A stretch of DNA of 64,000 bases, taken from contig JAFBAS010000152.1 of assembly GCA_019247605.1 (NCBI GenBank), forward strand, positions 16,142 through 80,141. The letters are read 5' to 3'. Shown piece after piece: positions 7,945 to 16,958 of this stretch (position 1 is the first letter of the stretch; the number at the start of each line of letters is the position of its first letter). Position numbers and translations under genes: made by a program. The stretch is from Hyphomicrobiales bacterium (GTDB lineage Bacteria; Pseudomonadota; Alphaproteobacteria; Rhizobiales; Beijerinckiaceae). The notes beneath the pieces are model-generated. The model was given only the letters and a program-made list of their open reading frames with translations, did no database searches and was not told the origin of the DNA.

Positions 7945-8937
7945 GTGCCGCAAATTCAAACGCCACCTTTGCAAATGCCACCTTTGCATACGCCTCTTTT
8001 GATCGTCGGCTCGGGTCCGGCTGGTTACACGGCGGCGATTTACGCGGCGCGCGCGCTCTTGAAACCGATCCTCGTCTGCGGCGTGCAGGAGGGCGGCCAG
8101 CTCACCATCACCACGGATGTCGAGAATTACCCCGGCTTTGCCGATGTGATCCAAGGTCCTTGGCTCATGGAGCAGATGCGGCTTCAGGCGGCCCATGTCG
8201 GCACGACCCTCATTTCCGATCACATCGTCTCCGCCGAGCTCAGGGTTCATCCCTTTCGTCTCAAAGGGGATTCGGGCGACGTCTACACGGCCGACGCGCT
8301 TGTGATCGCCACGGGGGCTCAGGCCAAATGGCTCGGTCTGCCGTCCGAGGAGCACTTCAAGGGTTTCGGCGTATCGGCCTGCGCCACCTGCGATGGCTTC
8401 TTCTTTCGCGGTAAGGACGTGGTCGTGGTGGGCGGCGGTAACACCGCCGTCGAGGAGGCGCTCTATCTTTCGGCACTTGCCGCAAAGGTGACCGTGGTGC
8501 ATCGCCGGGATGCCTTTCGGGCCGAACGCATCTTGCAGGAACGTCTCTTCGGCAAAGCCAATGTCGAGGTGATCTTCGATCACGTGCTCGACGAGATCGG
8601 CGGCACCGAAGAGCCGCGCTCGGTGACCGCGGTGACGCTTCGTCACGCCCGGACCGGCGTGAAGACGCACCTGAAGACGGACGGCGTTTTCATCGCAATC
8701 GGCCACGCGCCCGCGGTCGAGGTCTTCAAGGATCAATTGCGCATGACGGCGTCGGGCTATATCGCGACGCAACCCGGATCGACGACGACCAGCATTCCGG
8801 GCGTCTTCGCGGCCGGGGACGTGACCGACGAACGCTATCGACAGGCCGTGACGGCCGCCGGGCTCGGCTGCATGGCCGCGCTCGACGCGGAGAAATGGCT
8901 CGCCGCGAGGGAACAACAAAGAACGGCGGCCGAATAA
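7945..8937 (+). CDS. trxB: Thioredoxin-disulfide reductase
   Basis: TrxB uses NADPH and FAD to reduce thioredoxin. The 330-residue product carries the FAD-binding VGSGPAGYTAA near residues 21-31, the redox-active pair in ACATCDG (C146 and C149), the NADPH-binding VVVGGGNTAVEEAL, and the C-terminal FAD motif GVFAAGDVTD. I start at the GTG at 7945 because an AAGGA Shine-Dalgarno sequence lies seven bases upstream; the ORF-track start lies inside the previous gene. The first 18 residues before the Rossmann fold include an imperfect duplication, PPLQM-PPLHT, encoded by two copies of CCACCTTTGCA. The LsrB-like regulator follows 26 bases downstream. Confidence 0.96.
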   Translation: MPQIQTPPLQMPPLHTPLLIVGSGPAGYTAAIYAARALLKPILVCGVQEGGQLTITTDVENYPGFADVIQGPWLMEQMRLQAAHVGTTLISDHIVSAELRVHPFRLKGDSGDVYTADALVIATGAQAKWLGLPSEEHFKGFGVSACATCDGFFFRGKDVVVVGGGNTAVEEALYLSALAAKVTVVHRRDAFRAERILQERLFGKANVEVIFDHVLDEIGGTEEPRSVTAVTLRHARTGVKTHLKTDGVFIAIGHAPAVEVFKDQLRMTASGYIATQPGSTTTSIPGVFAAGDVTDERYRQAVTAAGLGCMAALDAEKWLAAREQQRTAAE

Positions 8938-8963
8938 TCGTCGCCACAGCGAGGGGCGTCCAC

Positions 8964-9854
8964 GTGGACTGGGACCGTTTGCGAATATTCTGCGCTGCCG
9001 CGGAGGTCGGCAGCTTCACCCATGCGGGTGAAATGCTCGAGTTGAGCCAATCGGCCGTGAGCCGCCAGATCGCGGCGCTCGAGGAGGAAGTGGGCGTTCC
9101 GCTCTTCCATCGCCATGCGCGCGGCCTCATCCTCACCGAGCCTGGCGAGACCTTGTTTCGCACGGCGCTCGAGATGAAGCTCAAGATCGAGACCGCGCGG
9201 GCGCGTCTCGTCGACACGCGCGAGAAGCCGAACGGGCAGTTGCGCATCACGACCACGATCGGGCTCGGCACGTATTGGCTCACGCCGCGGCTCGGAGAAT
9301 TCCTCGATACCTTTCCGGATATTCGCGTCGAGCTGCTCTTGATCGACGAGGAGCTCGACCTCGCGATGCGGCAAGCGGACGTCGCCATCCGCTTGCGCCT
9401 GCCGGTGCAGTCGGATCTCGTGCAGCGGCGCCTCTTCACCGTGCACTTCCACGCCTACGCCTCGGCCGAATATGTGAAGCGCCGCGGCCAGCCGAAGCTG
9501 CCGGAAGAGCTCGATTCGCACCGCATCGTCGCGTATGGCGGCTCGGCCGCGAATTACCTTCTCGACACGAGCGTATTGCCGACGCTCGGGCGCGATCCGC
9601 GTCATCCGCGCCCCGTGGCGCTCACGGTGAGCAACGTCTCGAGCGTGAAGCGCGCGGTGGAAAGCGGGTTCGGCATCGGCATCCTGCCGGACTATCTCGT
9701 GGTGCAGAACTCGAATCTCGTGCGCGTGCTCACCGAAAGCGAGATGCCTTCCCTCGACACGTATTTCGTCTACCCCGAAGAGCTGCGCAACGTGGCACGC
9801 GTTCAGGTGTTCCGCGACTTCATGATCCAGAAGGCGCAGCGCTGGTCGCACTGA
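8964..9854 (+). CDS. LysR-family regulator, LsrB-like, downstream of trxB
   Basis: A LysR-type transcriptional regulator of 296 residues. Residues 1-60 form the winged helix-turn-helix (GSFTHAGEMLELSQSAVSRQIAALE) and the remainder is the periplasmic-binding-protein-like effector domain. In Sinorhizobium and Agrobacterium the gene after trxB is lsrB, a redox-responsive regulator of thiol and lipopolysaccharide genes. The same adjacency here supports orthology. The best start is the GTG at 8964, preceded by GAGGGG, giving VDWDRLRIF, which matches the family N-terminus; an ATG at 8895 inside trxB is the alternative. Only one cysteine is present (FCAAAEV), in the DNA-binding domain, so the effector domain has no redox cysteines. 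Confidence 0.85.
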   Translation: MDWDRLRIFCAAAEVGSFTHAGEMLELSQSAVSRQIAALEEEVGVPLFHRHARGLILTEPGETLFRTALEMKLKIETARARLVDTREKPNGQLRITTTIGLGTYWLTPRLGEFLDTFPDIRVELLLIDEELDLAMRQADVAIRLRLPVQSDLVQRRLFTVHFHAYASAEYVKRRGQPKLPEELDSHRIVAYGGSAANYLLDTSVLPTLGRDPRHPRPVALTVSNVSSVKRAVESGFGIGILPDYLVVQNSNLVRVLTESEMPSLDTYFVYPEELRNVARVQVFRDFMIQKAQRWSH

Positions 9855-9992
9855 GGCTTCGCGCCCACTCGCGAACTAAGGGCGGCCAGCGCCGCCTTGC
9901 AGCACAATAAGCCATTGGCGGAAGGAGCGCGACCGATCAGCTACCTACAAATTACGCGAGTCGTGCAATGGATCGGACGCCTCACCCGGGGC

Positions 9993-10022
9993 TTGGCAGT
10001 GTGAGCCGGGTACAAGTATGTT
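9993..10022 (+). promoter_or_regulatory. Candidate promoter placing transcription start at the NACHT-nuclease ATG
   Basis: TTGGCA (9993-9998) and TATGTT (10017-10022) are 18 bases apart. Transcription would start about seven bases later, at or within a base or two of the ATG at 10029. No Shine-Dalgarno sequence precedes that ATG, so a leaderless mRNA is plausible. The -10 is weak at several positions. Confidence 0.35.
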
Positions 10023-10028
10023 TTAGCC

Positions 10029-13000
10029 ATGTCCCGAAAGAGCGAGGGGTCAAGCATAGGGCAGTTAGCCGTTCTTGGGGGACCAGGGAGCCCGGCCCAG
10101 GTCCGTAGGGAGCGCCGGTTCAAGTGGCAGCGATTCTGGGTCGCGCAGGGCGGCCAAATTGAACTGTCCGACGGGGGCTACCTCGTAGATCCTGAAGCGC
10201 AATGGACCGCCAGCAGAAGCGAACTGCATACCTTGACGGACCTTGGCGAGGGTCGGGCGCTTGCGCTTCTCGGCGAGCCCGGCATGGGGAAGTCTATTGC
10301 GTTGGAAGCGGAGGCCACGCGTCAGAGAGCAGACGCTCAGAGCCGCGGCGTCACCGTGATCCACGAGGACCTCCGCAAGTTCACGAGTGATCATCTTCTC
10401 TACAAAAAGGTCTTTGAGAGCCCCCAATTTGTCGCGTGGAAGGAAGGGCGCGGCGAGCTCCTCCTCCAACTAGATAGCCTGGACGAAGCGCTGCTGCGGA
10501 TCGATACCGTCGCCGCACTGATCGCCGACGAGCTTCTGGGCCTACCGGTCGAGCGGCTCTCGATTCGCATTGCCTGTCGTACGCTGGTCTGGCCGGCGGC
10601 TACGCTGATGCCCGTGTTTGAGCGTCTCTGGGGTGAAGATGCTATCGGCGCCTACGAGATCGCACCGTTGCGTCGGTCAGACGTGCGGGCGGCGGCGCAA
10701 AGGTGGCCAGTTGATGTAGAAGCGTTCCTTGAGCAGGTGAGAGTCGCGAATGCCGTACCCTTCGCAATCAAGCCCCTGACTCTCAATTTACTTTTGCGCC
10801 TGTTCGAGGCCGAGGGGCGCCTTCCCAACAGCATTGTCGATCTCTATCGGCGCGGGTGTCTGAGCTTGTGCGAAGAACAGAGCGTTAATCGTCGGGATGC
10901 TCAGCGCGTTGGGCGACTGAATCCGGCGCAGCGCTATCAGCTCGCGGGCCGCGTTGCGGCGATTTCGATGCTGGCGAACAGGTACGCGGTATGGACCGGC
11001 ATAGAAGGCCAAGTCATCCCCGAGGAGGATGTGACACTCTCCACACTCGCTGTTGGCTCGGAACCAGGCAATGGGGGCCACATCGACGTGACGCGGGAAC
11101 ATCTACGCGAGGTTCTCGATAGCGGCCTTTTCTCGTCGCGTGGTGACGACCGCATGGGTTGGGCGCACCAAAGTTACGCGGAATTCCTGGCTGCGGACTA
11201 TCTCATCGCCCGGAATGTTCCGGTGCGAAACGTCCTTGACGTGCTGCGCCATCCCTCTGGCGGCCTCGTCCCGCAGCTCGCGATGGTCACCGCTTGGGCG
11301 GCGTCGCTCCACACGAATCTCCGACGCGCGCTCATTGAGCGCGAACCTATCGTTCTTTTACACGGAGACCTCGTCGGCTGGGACGTCGCCGATCTGGCCG
11401 CTTTAACAGATGCTCTCTTGAAGGGGCTCGATCAGGATCGCGCTCACGACTCCATCCTGGGAATCGGTGACCGCTATCGGAAGCTCGCGCACCCCGGCCT
11501 AGGGATGCAGCTTCGGCCCTACGTTGCAGGACAGGGACACGGGATTATCGCCAGGCGTGCCGCCATGCGTATCGCCGAAGCCTGTTCGCCGTCAGACCTT
11601 CGGGACGACTTGTTGGCCGTCGCCACAGATCAGACCGATGATCCGCACATCCGCGCCTGCGCGGTCGCGGCGTTAGCGACGTGCGGCGACCCTAGCATCT
11701 GGCCGGCGCTAAGGCCTTTGGCGCTGGATGGAGTGGGGCCAGATCCGAACAACGACATCAAAGGTCAGGCCCTTGAAATCCTGTGGCCGAAATATCTCAA
11801 AGCGGTAGATTTGTTCCAATATATCGATCAGCCACGGGAGAGCTATTTCGGGTCGTACGCTGCGTTCCTAACAGGAACCTTGCCAAGGACCCTCAACCGT
11901 GAGGACCTACCCGCCGCACTCAGCTGGGCGGCTGAATTTGCTCGCGAGACGGACCACACGGCGGGCGACTACCATCGTAGGCGACTGGCCGACGCGATCA
12001 TGCGCACCGCCTGGAAGCATATCCATGACAACGAGATTGTTCTGCTGGTCCTCGACTACGTAGCGGCGGTCATCGGCGTGCAGTACGAGCTCTTTTTTGG
12101 AGTAGAGCACGAGACCAATGATGCATTCCGCAAACTAGTCGCCGACGATACCGACGCACGACATGCGCTCCTCCAAGCCGCCCTGGCGGCCCCGCGCGCT
12201 CAAACCTTCATCTTCGGGCTCTTGCGCTCCGGCCTCCTTCTCCGCGAGGATTTTGAATGGCTTCTGAGCCTATCGCCTAGCGGCGAGCAGCCGTCGAAAC
12301 GCGTTGATCCTACGACCCTATGTATGTTTGTGCAGCAGACGTACGATGGGAGCGATGTCCACTTCGCCGCACTTTACGACGCTGCCGCACGCTGGCCACT
12401 ACTCCGGTCGGAATATGCTGCATGGTTTGACGGGGTGCTACTCGGTTCCGCGCAGGCCGAGCAGCTTAAGGAATTGTATCGTCTCTCGACAGAGCACGCT
12501 AATCGACGGGTTCCTATGGTCAATCCGCCGCCAGCGCAGCGCGTTCGTGAGTGCCTTGAGCGGTTCGAGGCGGGTGACGTCCATGCCTGGTGGCAGATGA
12601 ATCGGGAGCTGACGCTTAAGCCTAATAGCACGCATTATGGCACCAATTTCGAATATCGGATCGCGAGCTTTCCGGGCTGGGACGAAGCCGATGAAGCGAC
12701 TCGCGGCCGCATCCAGGCATCGGCCATGCAGTTCCTCGATCGCGCCAAATCGACGGTTAGCGAGTGGAGCGGGACTAACAGCTTCAATCATAGTGACTTG
12801 GCCGCTTATCGAGCACTCGTTCTCCTAAAGGAGTTTCGGCCGGCTATTTACAATGACCTCGGCGTGCTACTATGGCGCAAATGGGCTTCGATGGTCATCT
12901 CTGTCCCGCAGGAAACGGGCACAGAAGCCTCGAAGCTCCACGATGAAATTATAGCTGATGCGATGGCGGCCGCGCCAGCGGAGATAGCCGCGACGGTGTT

Positions 13001-14357
13001 AGCGCTCGTTCGAGCGGAGAAGCAGCGGCAGAGGGAAGCCGAGCAACCCCAGGCAGAGGGCATGCCGTCATTTTTGTTCCTGCGCCAGCTCAATCCCGCA
13101 CAGGAAAACCCGCATTTGATGGCAGCGCTGCTACACGAACTCGCCGACGATCAGACGACACCCCAACAACTCGTGGCAATCCTGGCATTCCTGCTTCGAG
13201 GGAATGCCACAGCCTCACGGGAACAAGCTTTCCGCTATTTCGAGCCATGGCCCTGCCCGCCGGGGCGGCGGGAACACGCTTTATCGGCCGCGGTCGCGCT
13301 ACTCGAGTATGATACCGCCGCCGCCTGGACCCGGGTATGGACGGTTATCGCGGCCGATGCCGAATTTGGACGTGAGCTGTTCCTGCGCGTGGCTCATGGC
13401 CATCGCTTTGATGGCTCGCGCTGTTCGAGTCTGTCCGAACTGCAACTAGCCGATCTCTACATCTGGCTTGCCCAGAACTTTCCGCATGCGGAGGATCCCG
13501 GCCACAGTGACGAGGGCGCTCGCTACATGGCGCCACGGGATTCCGTCGTGGATTTGCGCGACGGCATTATCGGCGTTCTTGTCAGGCGAGGTACGCCCGA
13601 GGCGGTGATTGCGATACGGTGCATCATCGTCGGCCTGCCACACCTTCGGTGGCTCGCTTACCATCTTATCGAAGCCGATCAACTGATGCGTCAGCGTACG
13701 TGGACACCGTTGACGCCGCCCGAAGTCCTCCGCCTAGTCGATCGCCCGGATGGGCGGCTCGTTCAATCCCCCGAGCAACTCGCCGAGACATTGGTCGAAA
13801 TCCTTAGAAGGTATGAAGCGTGGCTGCATGGTGAGCAGTTGCAGGTGCGGGGCCTTTGGGACCGGCAACGGGGCGGTACGCTATTGCGTCCTGTCGAAGA
13901 GGACGCATTTTCAGACCATGTGAAGGTCTTCCTGCAGCGGGAGCTGGGGGAGCGGGCCATTGTTGTGAACCGCGAAGTCGAGATTGGGCGCGTACCTGGT
14001 GCCCCGATCGGAACCCGGACAGATATTCGCGTCGACGCGATCCGGCGGAACTCGGATGGTCACTCCTTCGACAAAATCACGGCGGTGATTGAAACGAAGG
14101 GGTGTTGGAACGCCTCGCTCATGACCGCGATGGAGACACAACTCCGGAACGATTATCTAACGCGGTTAGGCGCGCCGGTCGGCATCTATCTAGTCGGCTG
14201 GTTCGATAAGCCGAAGTGGGACGGGTCCGATGGGCGGCGGGCGAGGGCTCCGCTCTGGGATGCCGCAGAGGCTCAACAACGGCTCGACGCCTTGGCGGCC
14301 GGGTTGCCTCCAGGATTCGACATTCGGCCCGTCGTGCTGGACTGCCACGCGCCATGA
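10029..14357 (+). CDS. NACHT-type STAND NTPase with C-terminal PD-(D/E)XK nuclease (candidate defence gene)
   Basis: A 1442-residue protein with three visible parts. Residues about 75-395 form a NACHT-type ATPase: Walker A GEPGMGKS (82-89), Walker B LLLQLDSLDEA (144-154) with the acidic pair typical of NACHT, a sensor-like IACRTLVWP (about 181-189), and a winged-helix segment WAHQSYAEFLAADYL (378-392). Residues about 400-1280 are largely helical with HEAT-like stretches (for example about 507-570), probably the sensor. The C-terminus has a PD-(D/E)XK nuclease core: RTDIRVD with D1332, then VIETKGCW with E1355 and K1357. STAND ATPases with nuclease effectors are established antiphage proteins (Avs and bNACHT groups), but in the Avs nucleases the effector is N-terminal. 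The gene stands alone between the LsrB-like regulator and cysK, with no partner or mobility gene. It uses CTA, ATA and TTA codons more freely than its neighbours, suggesting transfer. Function is inferred. Confidence 0.85.
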   Translation: MSRKSEGSSIGQLAVLGGPGSPAQVRRERRFKWQRFWVAQGGQIELSDGGYLVDPEAQWTASRSELHTLTDLGEGRALALLGEPGMGKSIALEAEATRQRADAQSRGVTVIHEDLRKFTSDHLLYKKVFESPQFVAWKEGRGELLLQLDSLDEALLRIDTVAALIADELLGLPVERLSIRIACRTLVWPAATLMPVFERLWGEDAIGAYEIAPLRRSDVRAAAQRWPVDVEAFLEQVRVANAVPFAIKPLTLNLLLRLFEAEGRLPNSIVDLYRRGCLSLCEEQSVNRRDAQRVGRLNPAQRYQLAGRVAAISMLANRYAVWTGIEGQVIPEEDVTLSTLAVGSEPGNGGHIDVTREHLREVLDSGLFSSRGDDRMGWAHQSYAEFLAADYLIARNVPVRNVLDVLRHPSGGLVPQLAMVTAWAASLHTNLRRALIEREPIVLLHGDLVGWDVADLAALTDALLKGLDQDRAHDSILGIGDRYRKLAHPGLGMQLRPYVAGQGHGIIARRAAMRIAEACSPSDLRDDLLAVATDQTDDPHIRACAVAALATCGDPSIWPALRPLALDGVGPDPNNDIKGQALEILWPKYLKAVDLFQYIDQPRESYFGSYAAFLTGTLPRTLNREDLPAALSWAAEFARETDHTAGDYHRRRLADAIMRTAWKHIHDNEIVLLVLDYVAAVIGVQYELFFGVEHETNDAFRKLVADDTDARHALLQAALAAPRAQTFIFGLLRSGLLLREDFEWLLSLSPSGEQPSKRVDPTTLCMFVQQTYDGSDVHFAALYDAAARWPLLRSEYAAWFDGVLLGSAQAEQLKELYRLSTEHANRRVPMVNPPPAQRVRECLERFEAGDVHAWWQMNRELTLKPNSTHYGTNFEYRIASFPGWDEADEATRGRIQASAMQFLDRAKSTVSEWSGTNSFNHSDLAAYRALVLLKEFRPAIYNDLGVLLWRKWASMVISVPQETGTEASKLHDEIIADAMAAAPAEIAATVLALVRAEKQRQREAEQPQAEGMPSFLFLRQLNPAQENPHLMAALLHELADDQTTPQQLVAILAFLLRGNATASREQAFRYFEPWPCPPGRREHALSAAVALLEYDTAAAWTRVWTVIAADAEFGRELFLRVAHGHRFDGSRCSSLSELQLADLYIWLAQNFPHAEDPGHSDEGARYMAPRDSVVDLRDGIIGVLVRRGTPEAVIAIRCIIVGLPHLRWLAYHLIEADQLMRQRTWTPLTPPEVLRLVDRPDGRLVQSPEQLAETLVEILRRYEAWLHGEQLQVRGLWDRQRGGTLLRPVEEDAFSDHVKVFLQRELGERAIVVNREVEIGRVPGAPIGTRTDIRVDAIRRNSDGHSFDKITAVIETKGCWNASLMTAMETQLRNDYLTRLGAPVGIYLVGWFDKPKWDGSDGRRARAPLWDAAEAQQRLDALAAGLPPGFDIRPVVLDCHAP

Positions 14358-14590
14358 CTTTCTGGCACCTTACCTGCTTCTGATATCAAAATCTCTGGCG
14401 ATGGACTCCTCACACCTTGGCCAATGGGCGCGCAATCGATTGTCTACTAATGCCACTGATCGGGGCCGATTGCTCTGGAAGGAGCCCGATTCAGCCAGCC
14501 TACTAGGCCGAGTTGAACGAGTGTCCAATCATCGAGAGATTCCGACTCTCTTGTCGAAAAGCTAGGCCCTAGCGTCGCCCGCCTTACGTT
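14358..14590. other. Gene-free spacer after the NACHT-nuclease gene
   Basis: I find no supported gene in this spacer. It holds GATTC/GACTC sites and a short perfect inverted repeat GCTAGGCCCTAGC at 14561-14573, just before the convergent cysK end. No integrase attachment site or direct repeat flanking the upstream gene is visible. Confidence 0.5.
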
Positions 14591-15622
14591 TCACACGAGC
14601 TCGGCCTGCACGGTGCCTTTGCGCTCGAGCCAGGAAGGCGTGGGGAGGCCCTTGCTTCGCAGGAACTCGGGGTTGAAGAGCTTCGATTGATAGCGCGTGC
14701 CGTAATCGCAGAGCACCGTCACGATGGTGTGTCCGGGGCCGAGCTCCCTTGCGAGGCGGATGGCGCCGGCCACATTGATGCCCGAGGAGCCGCCAAGGCA
14801 GAGGCCTTCGTGCTCCAAGAGGTCGAAGATGATCCCGACCGCCTCTTCATCGGGGATCTGAAAGGCGGCATCGACCTTCATCCCCTCGATGTTCTTGGTG
14901 ATCCGGACTTGCCCGATGCCCTCCGTGATCGAGGAGCCGGACGCCTTGAGCTCGCCCGTGGTGTAATAGCTGAAGAGGGACGCGCCCATCGGATCGGCGA
15001 TGCCGATCGCGATGTCCTTGTTGCGTTCCTTCAGCGCGATGGCGACGCCGGCGAGGGTTCCGCCGGTGCCGACGGCGCAGATGAAGCCGTCGACCTTGCC
15101 GCCGGTCTGCTCCCAGATTTCCGGCCCCGTTGTTTCGATATGCGCCTGACGGTTTGCGACATTGTCGAATTGGTTTGCCCAGACCGCCCCGTTCGGTTCG
15201 CTCTTCGCAAGCTTCTCGGCAACACGACCAGACACCTTCACGTAATTGTTCGGGTTGGCGTAGCCCACCGCCGGAACCTCGATGAGCTCGGCTCCGGCAA
15301 GCCGCAGCATGTCCTTTTTCTCCTGCGATTGCGTCAGCGGGATCACGATCACCGAGCGAAGTTGAAGGGCGTTGCCCACGAGCGCGAGCCCGATTCCCGT
15401 ATTGCCGGCGGTGCCTTCGACCACGACCCCGCCGGGCTTCAAGGCACCCCGCGCGAGCGCATCCTTGATGATGAAGAGGGCGGCGCGATCCTTTACGGAT
15501 TGGCCGGGGTTCATGAACTCCGCCTTGCCCAGGATGGTGCAACCGGTCATCTCGGACGCGCGATTGAGCTTGATCAGCGGGGTGTTGCCGATCGCTTCGA
15601 TCACATTGGCGCGGATGCTCAT
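14591..15622 (-). CDS. cysK: Cysteine synthase A (O-acetylserine sulfhydrylase)
   Basis: CysK condenses O-acetylserine with sulfide to form cysteine, using pyridoxal phosphate. The 343-residue protein is slightly longer than the enterobacterial enzyme. The PLP lysine is K44 in NPGQSVKDRAA, the phosphate-binding loop is EGTAGNTG (69-76), and the substrate loop GTGGTLAG and the C-terminal GGSSGINVAGA are present. The start at 15622 (MSIRANVIEAIGNTPL) is the family N-terminus. It is convergent with the upstream NACHT-nuclease gene and follows paaE on the same strand after 123 bases. No cysE lies nearby, so it is not an obvious sulfur operon. Confidence 0.95.
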   Translation of the reverse strand: MSIRANVIEAIGNTPLIKLNRASEMTGCTILGKAEFMNPGQSVKDRAALFIIKDALARGALKPGGVVVEGTAGNTGIGLALVGNALQLRSVIVIPLTQSQEKKDMLRLAGAELIEVPAVGYANPNNYVKVSGRVAEKLAKSEPNGAVWANQFDNVANRQAHIETTGPEIWEQTGGKVDGFICAVGTGGTLAGVAIALKERNKDIAIGIADPMGASLFSYYTTGELKASGSSITEGIGQVRITKNIEGMKVDAAFQIPDEEAVGIIFDLLEHEGLCLGGSSGINVAGAIRLARELGPGHTIVTVLCDYGTRYQSKLFNPEFLRSKGLPTPSWLERKGTVQAELV

Positions 15623-15745
15623 GAGGATGGTTCCATTGCTCGTCGGTGATGGTTGCGCAAAGCATAGTCGTGAAGGAGGCGCAGTTCGAGAGGCGTGCCG
15701 CGGAAAGGTCGCTCCAGCTTCCGCGAGCTCGCCGACGAAGGGCCG

Positions 15746-16840
15746 TCACGCCTCGTCGAAATCGAGGCTCACCGCCGGCGATGTCGGACGCGATTGGCAG
15801 GCCAGCACGAACCCTTTCTCCTTTTCCCAGGGCTCGAGCGAGTAGTTGCGCACCATGGTGACGGTGCCTGAGAGGAGCTTGGCGCGGCAAGTGCAGCACA
15901 TCCCGCCCTTGCAGGAAAAGGGGAGCTCGACACCGGCGCGCAGCCCGGCATCGATCACGCCTTCATCGGCCGCGACCGGAAACCTGTGCGTCACCCCGTC
16001 GAGCTTCACTGTCGCGATGGCGATCGGTTCACGCTCCTGGCCCCTCGATCCGCTCTCTTTCACCGGCCTTGCCCGAGTGAAGGCGGTCGGCGTCGCTGGC
16101 GTGAAAAGCTCGAGATGAACGCGATCCTTTGACACTCCCAAATCGGCAAGCGCGATTTGCGCCGCTTCCATCATGCCTTGTGGACCGCAAAGGAACGCAT
16201 GATCGATTTTCTGCCCCGGCAAGCTCGCCCGCACCAAGGTCGCAATCCTCCGCGCATCGAGCCGGCCGTGGAGGAGGGGCAAATCCTGGGCCTCGCGCGA
16301 GAGGACGTGATGCACGGCCAGTCGGCCGAGATGCTTGTCCTTCAAATCCTCGAGCGCATCCTTGAACATGATGTCTCGCGACGAACGATTGCCGTAAAGC
16401 AGCACGAACCGGCTTTTCTTCTCGCGCGAGAGGATCGTTTTGATGTGTGACATCACCGGCGTGATGCCGGACCCGCAGGCGATGCCGACATATATTTGCG
16501 CGGCTTGCGGATCGATCGGGACCGTGAATCGGCCCATCGGCGTCATCACATCCATGGAATCGCCGAGCTTGAGCGCCTCGTTGACATGGGTCGAGAAGAT
16601 GCCGCCGCCGACCTTCTTCACCGCCACGCGCAGTTCGCCGTCATCGAGGCCTGAGCAGATCGAATAGGAGCGCCGCTCTTCACCGCCTTCGAACGGGGCG
16701 CGCAAGGTGAGGTATTGGCCGGGCTCGAAACGATAAGCGCTTGCAAGCTCCCGCGGGACCGCGAACGCAATGGATACGGAGTCGTTCGTCTCGCGGTGCA
16801 AATCGGCGACCGTGAGTCGATGGAAATGCGGGGCACTCAT
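15746..16840 (-). CDS. paaE: Phenylacetyl-CoA 1,2-epoxidase reductase subunit PaaE
   Basis: PaaE transfers electrons from NADPH through FAD and a plant-type [2Fe-2S] cluster to the PaaA di-iron site of the ring-1,2-epoxidase. The 364-residue product has an N-terminal FAD-binding domain (RSYSICSG), a central NAD-binding domain (GIACGSGITPVMS and the LLYGNR segment), and a C-terminal ferredoxin domain. The cluster ligands are visible as CKGGMCCTC (C310, C315, C318) with the fourth cysteine, C348, near the end. It is the last gene of the paaC-paaD-paaE group transcribed on this strand. There is a 118-base gap between it and paaD. Its partners paaA and paaB are 31 kb away. Confidence 0.95.
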   Translation of the reverse strand: MSAPHFHRLTVADLHRETNDSVSIAFAVPRELASAYRFEPGQYLTLRAPFEGGEERRSYSICSGLDDGELRVAVKKVGGGIFSTHVNEALKLGDSMDVMTPMGRFTVPIDPQAAQIYVGIACGSGITPVMSHIKTILSREKKSRFVLLYGNRSSRDIMFKDALEDLKDKHLGRLAVHHVLSREAQDLPLLHGRLDARRIATLVRASLPGQKIDHAFLCGPQGMMEAAQIALADLGVSKDRVHLELFTPATPTAFTRARPVKESGSRGQEREPIAIATVKLDGVTHRFPVAADEGVIDAGLRAGVELPFSCKGGMCCTCRAKLLSGTVTMVRNYSLEPWEKEKGFVLACQSRPTSPAVSLDFDEA

Positions 16841-16958
16841 CGCAAGCTGTTTTTTCCGAGGAGCTCGGGAAGGACCGAGCGCGAGCTTGCCTGTTTGCCT
16901 GCGAGCCTTTTGCCGTCCAGGCGTGAAGCTTCGGACATGAGCTCGCGGGGTTTTCCGC

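Noticed and set aside
10029-14357. Interpreting the large NTPase as an Avs-type protein
   Set aside because: Avs proteins carry the effector nuclease at the N-terminus; here the nuclease is C-terminal and the N-terminus is short. I kept the broader STAND label.
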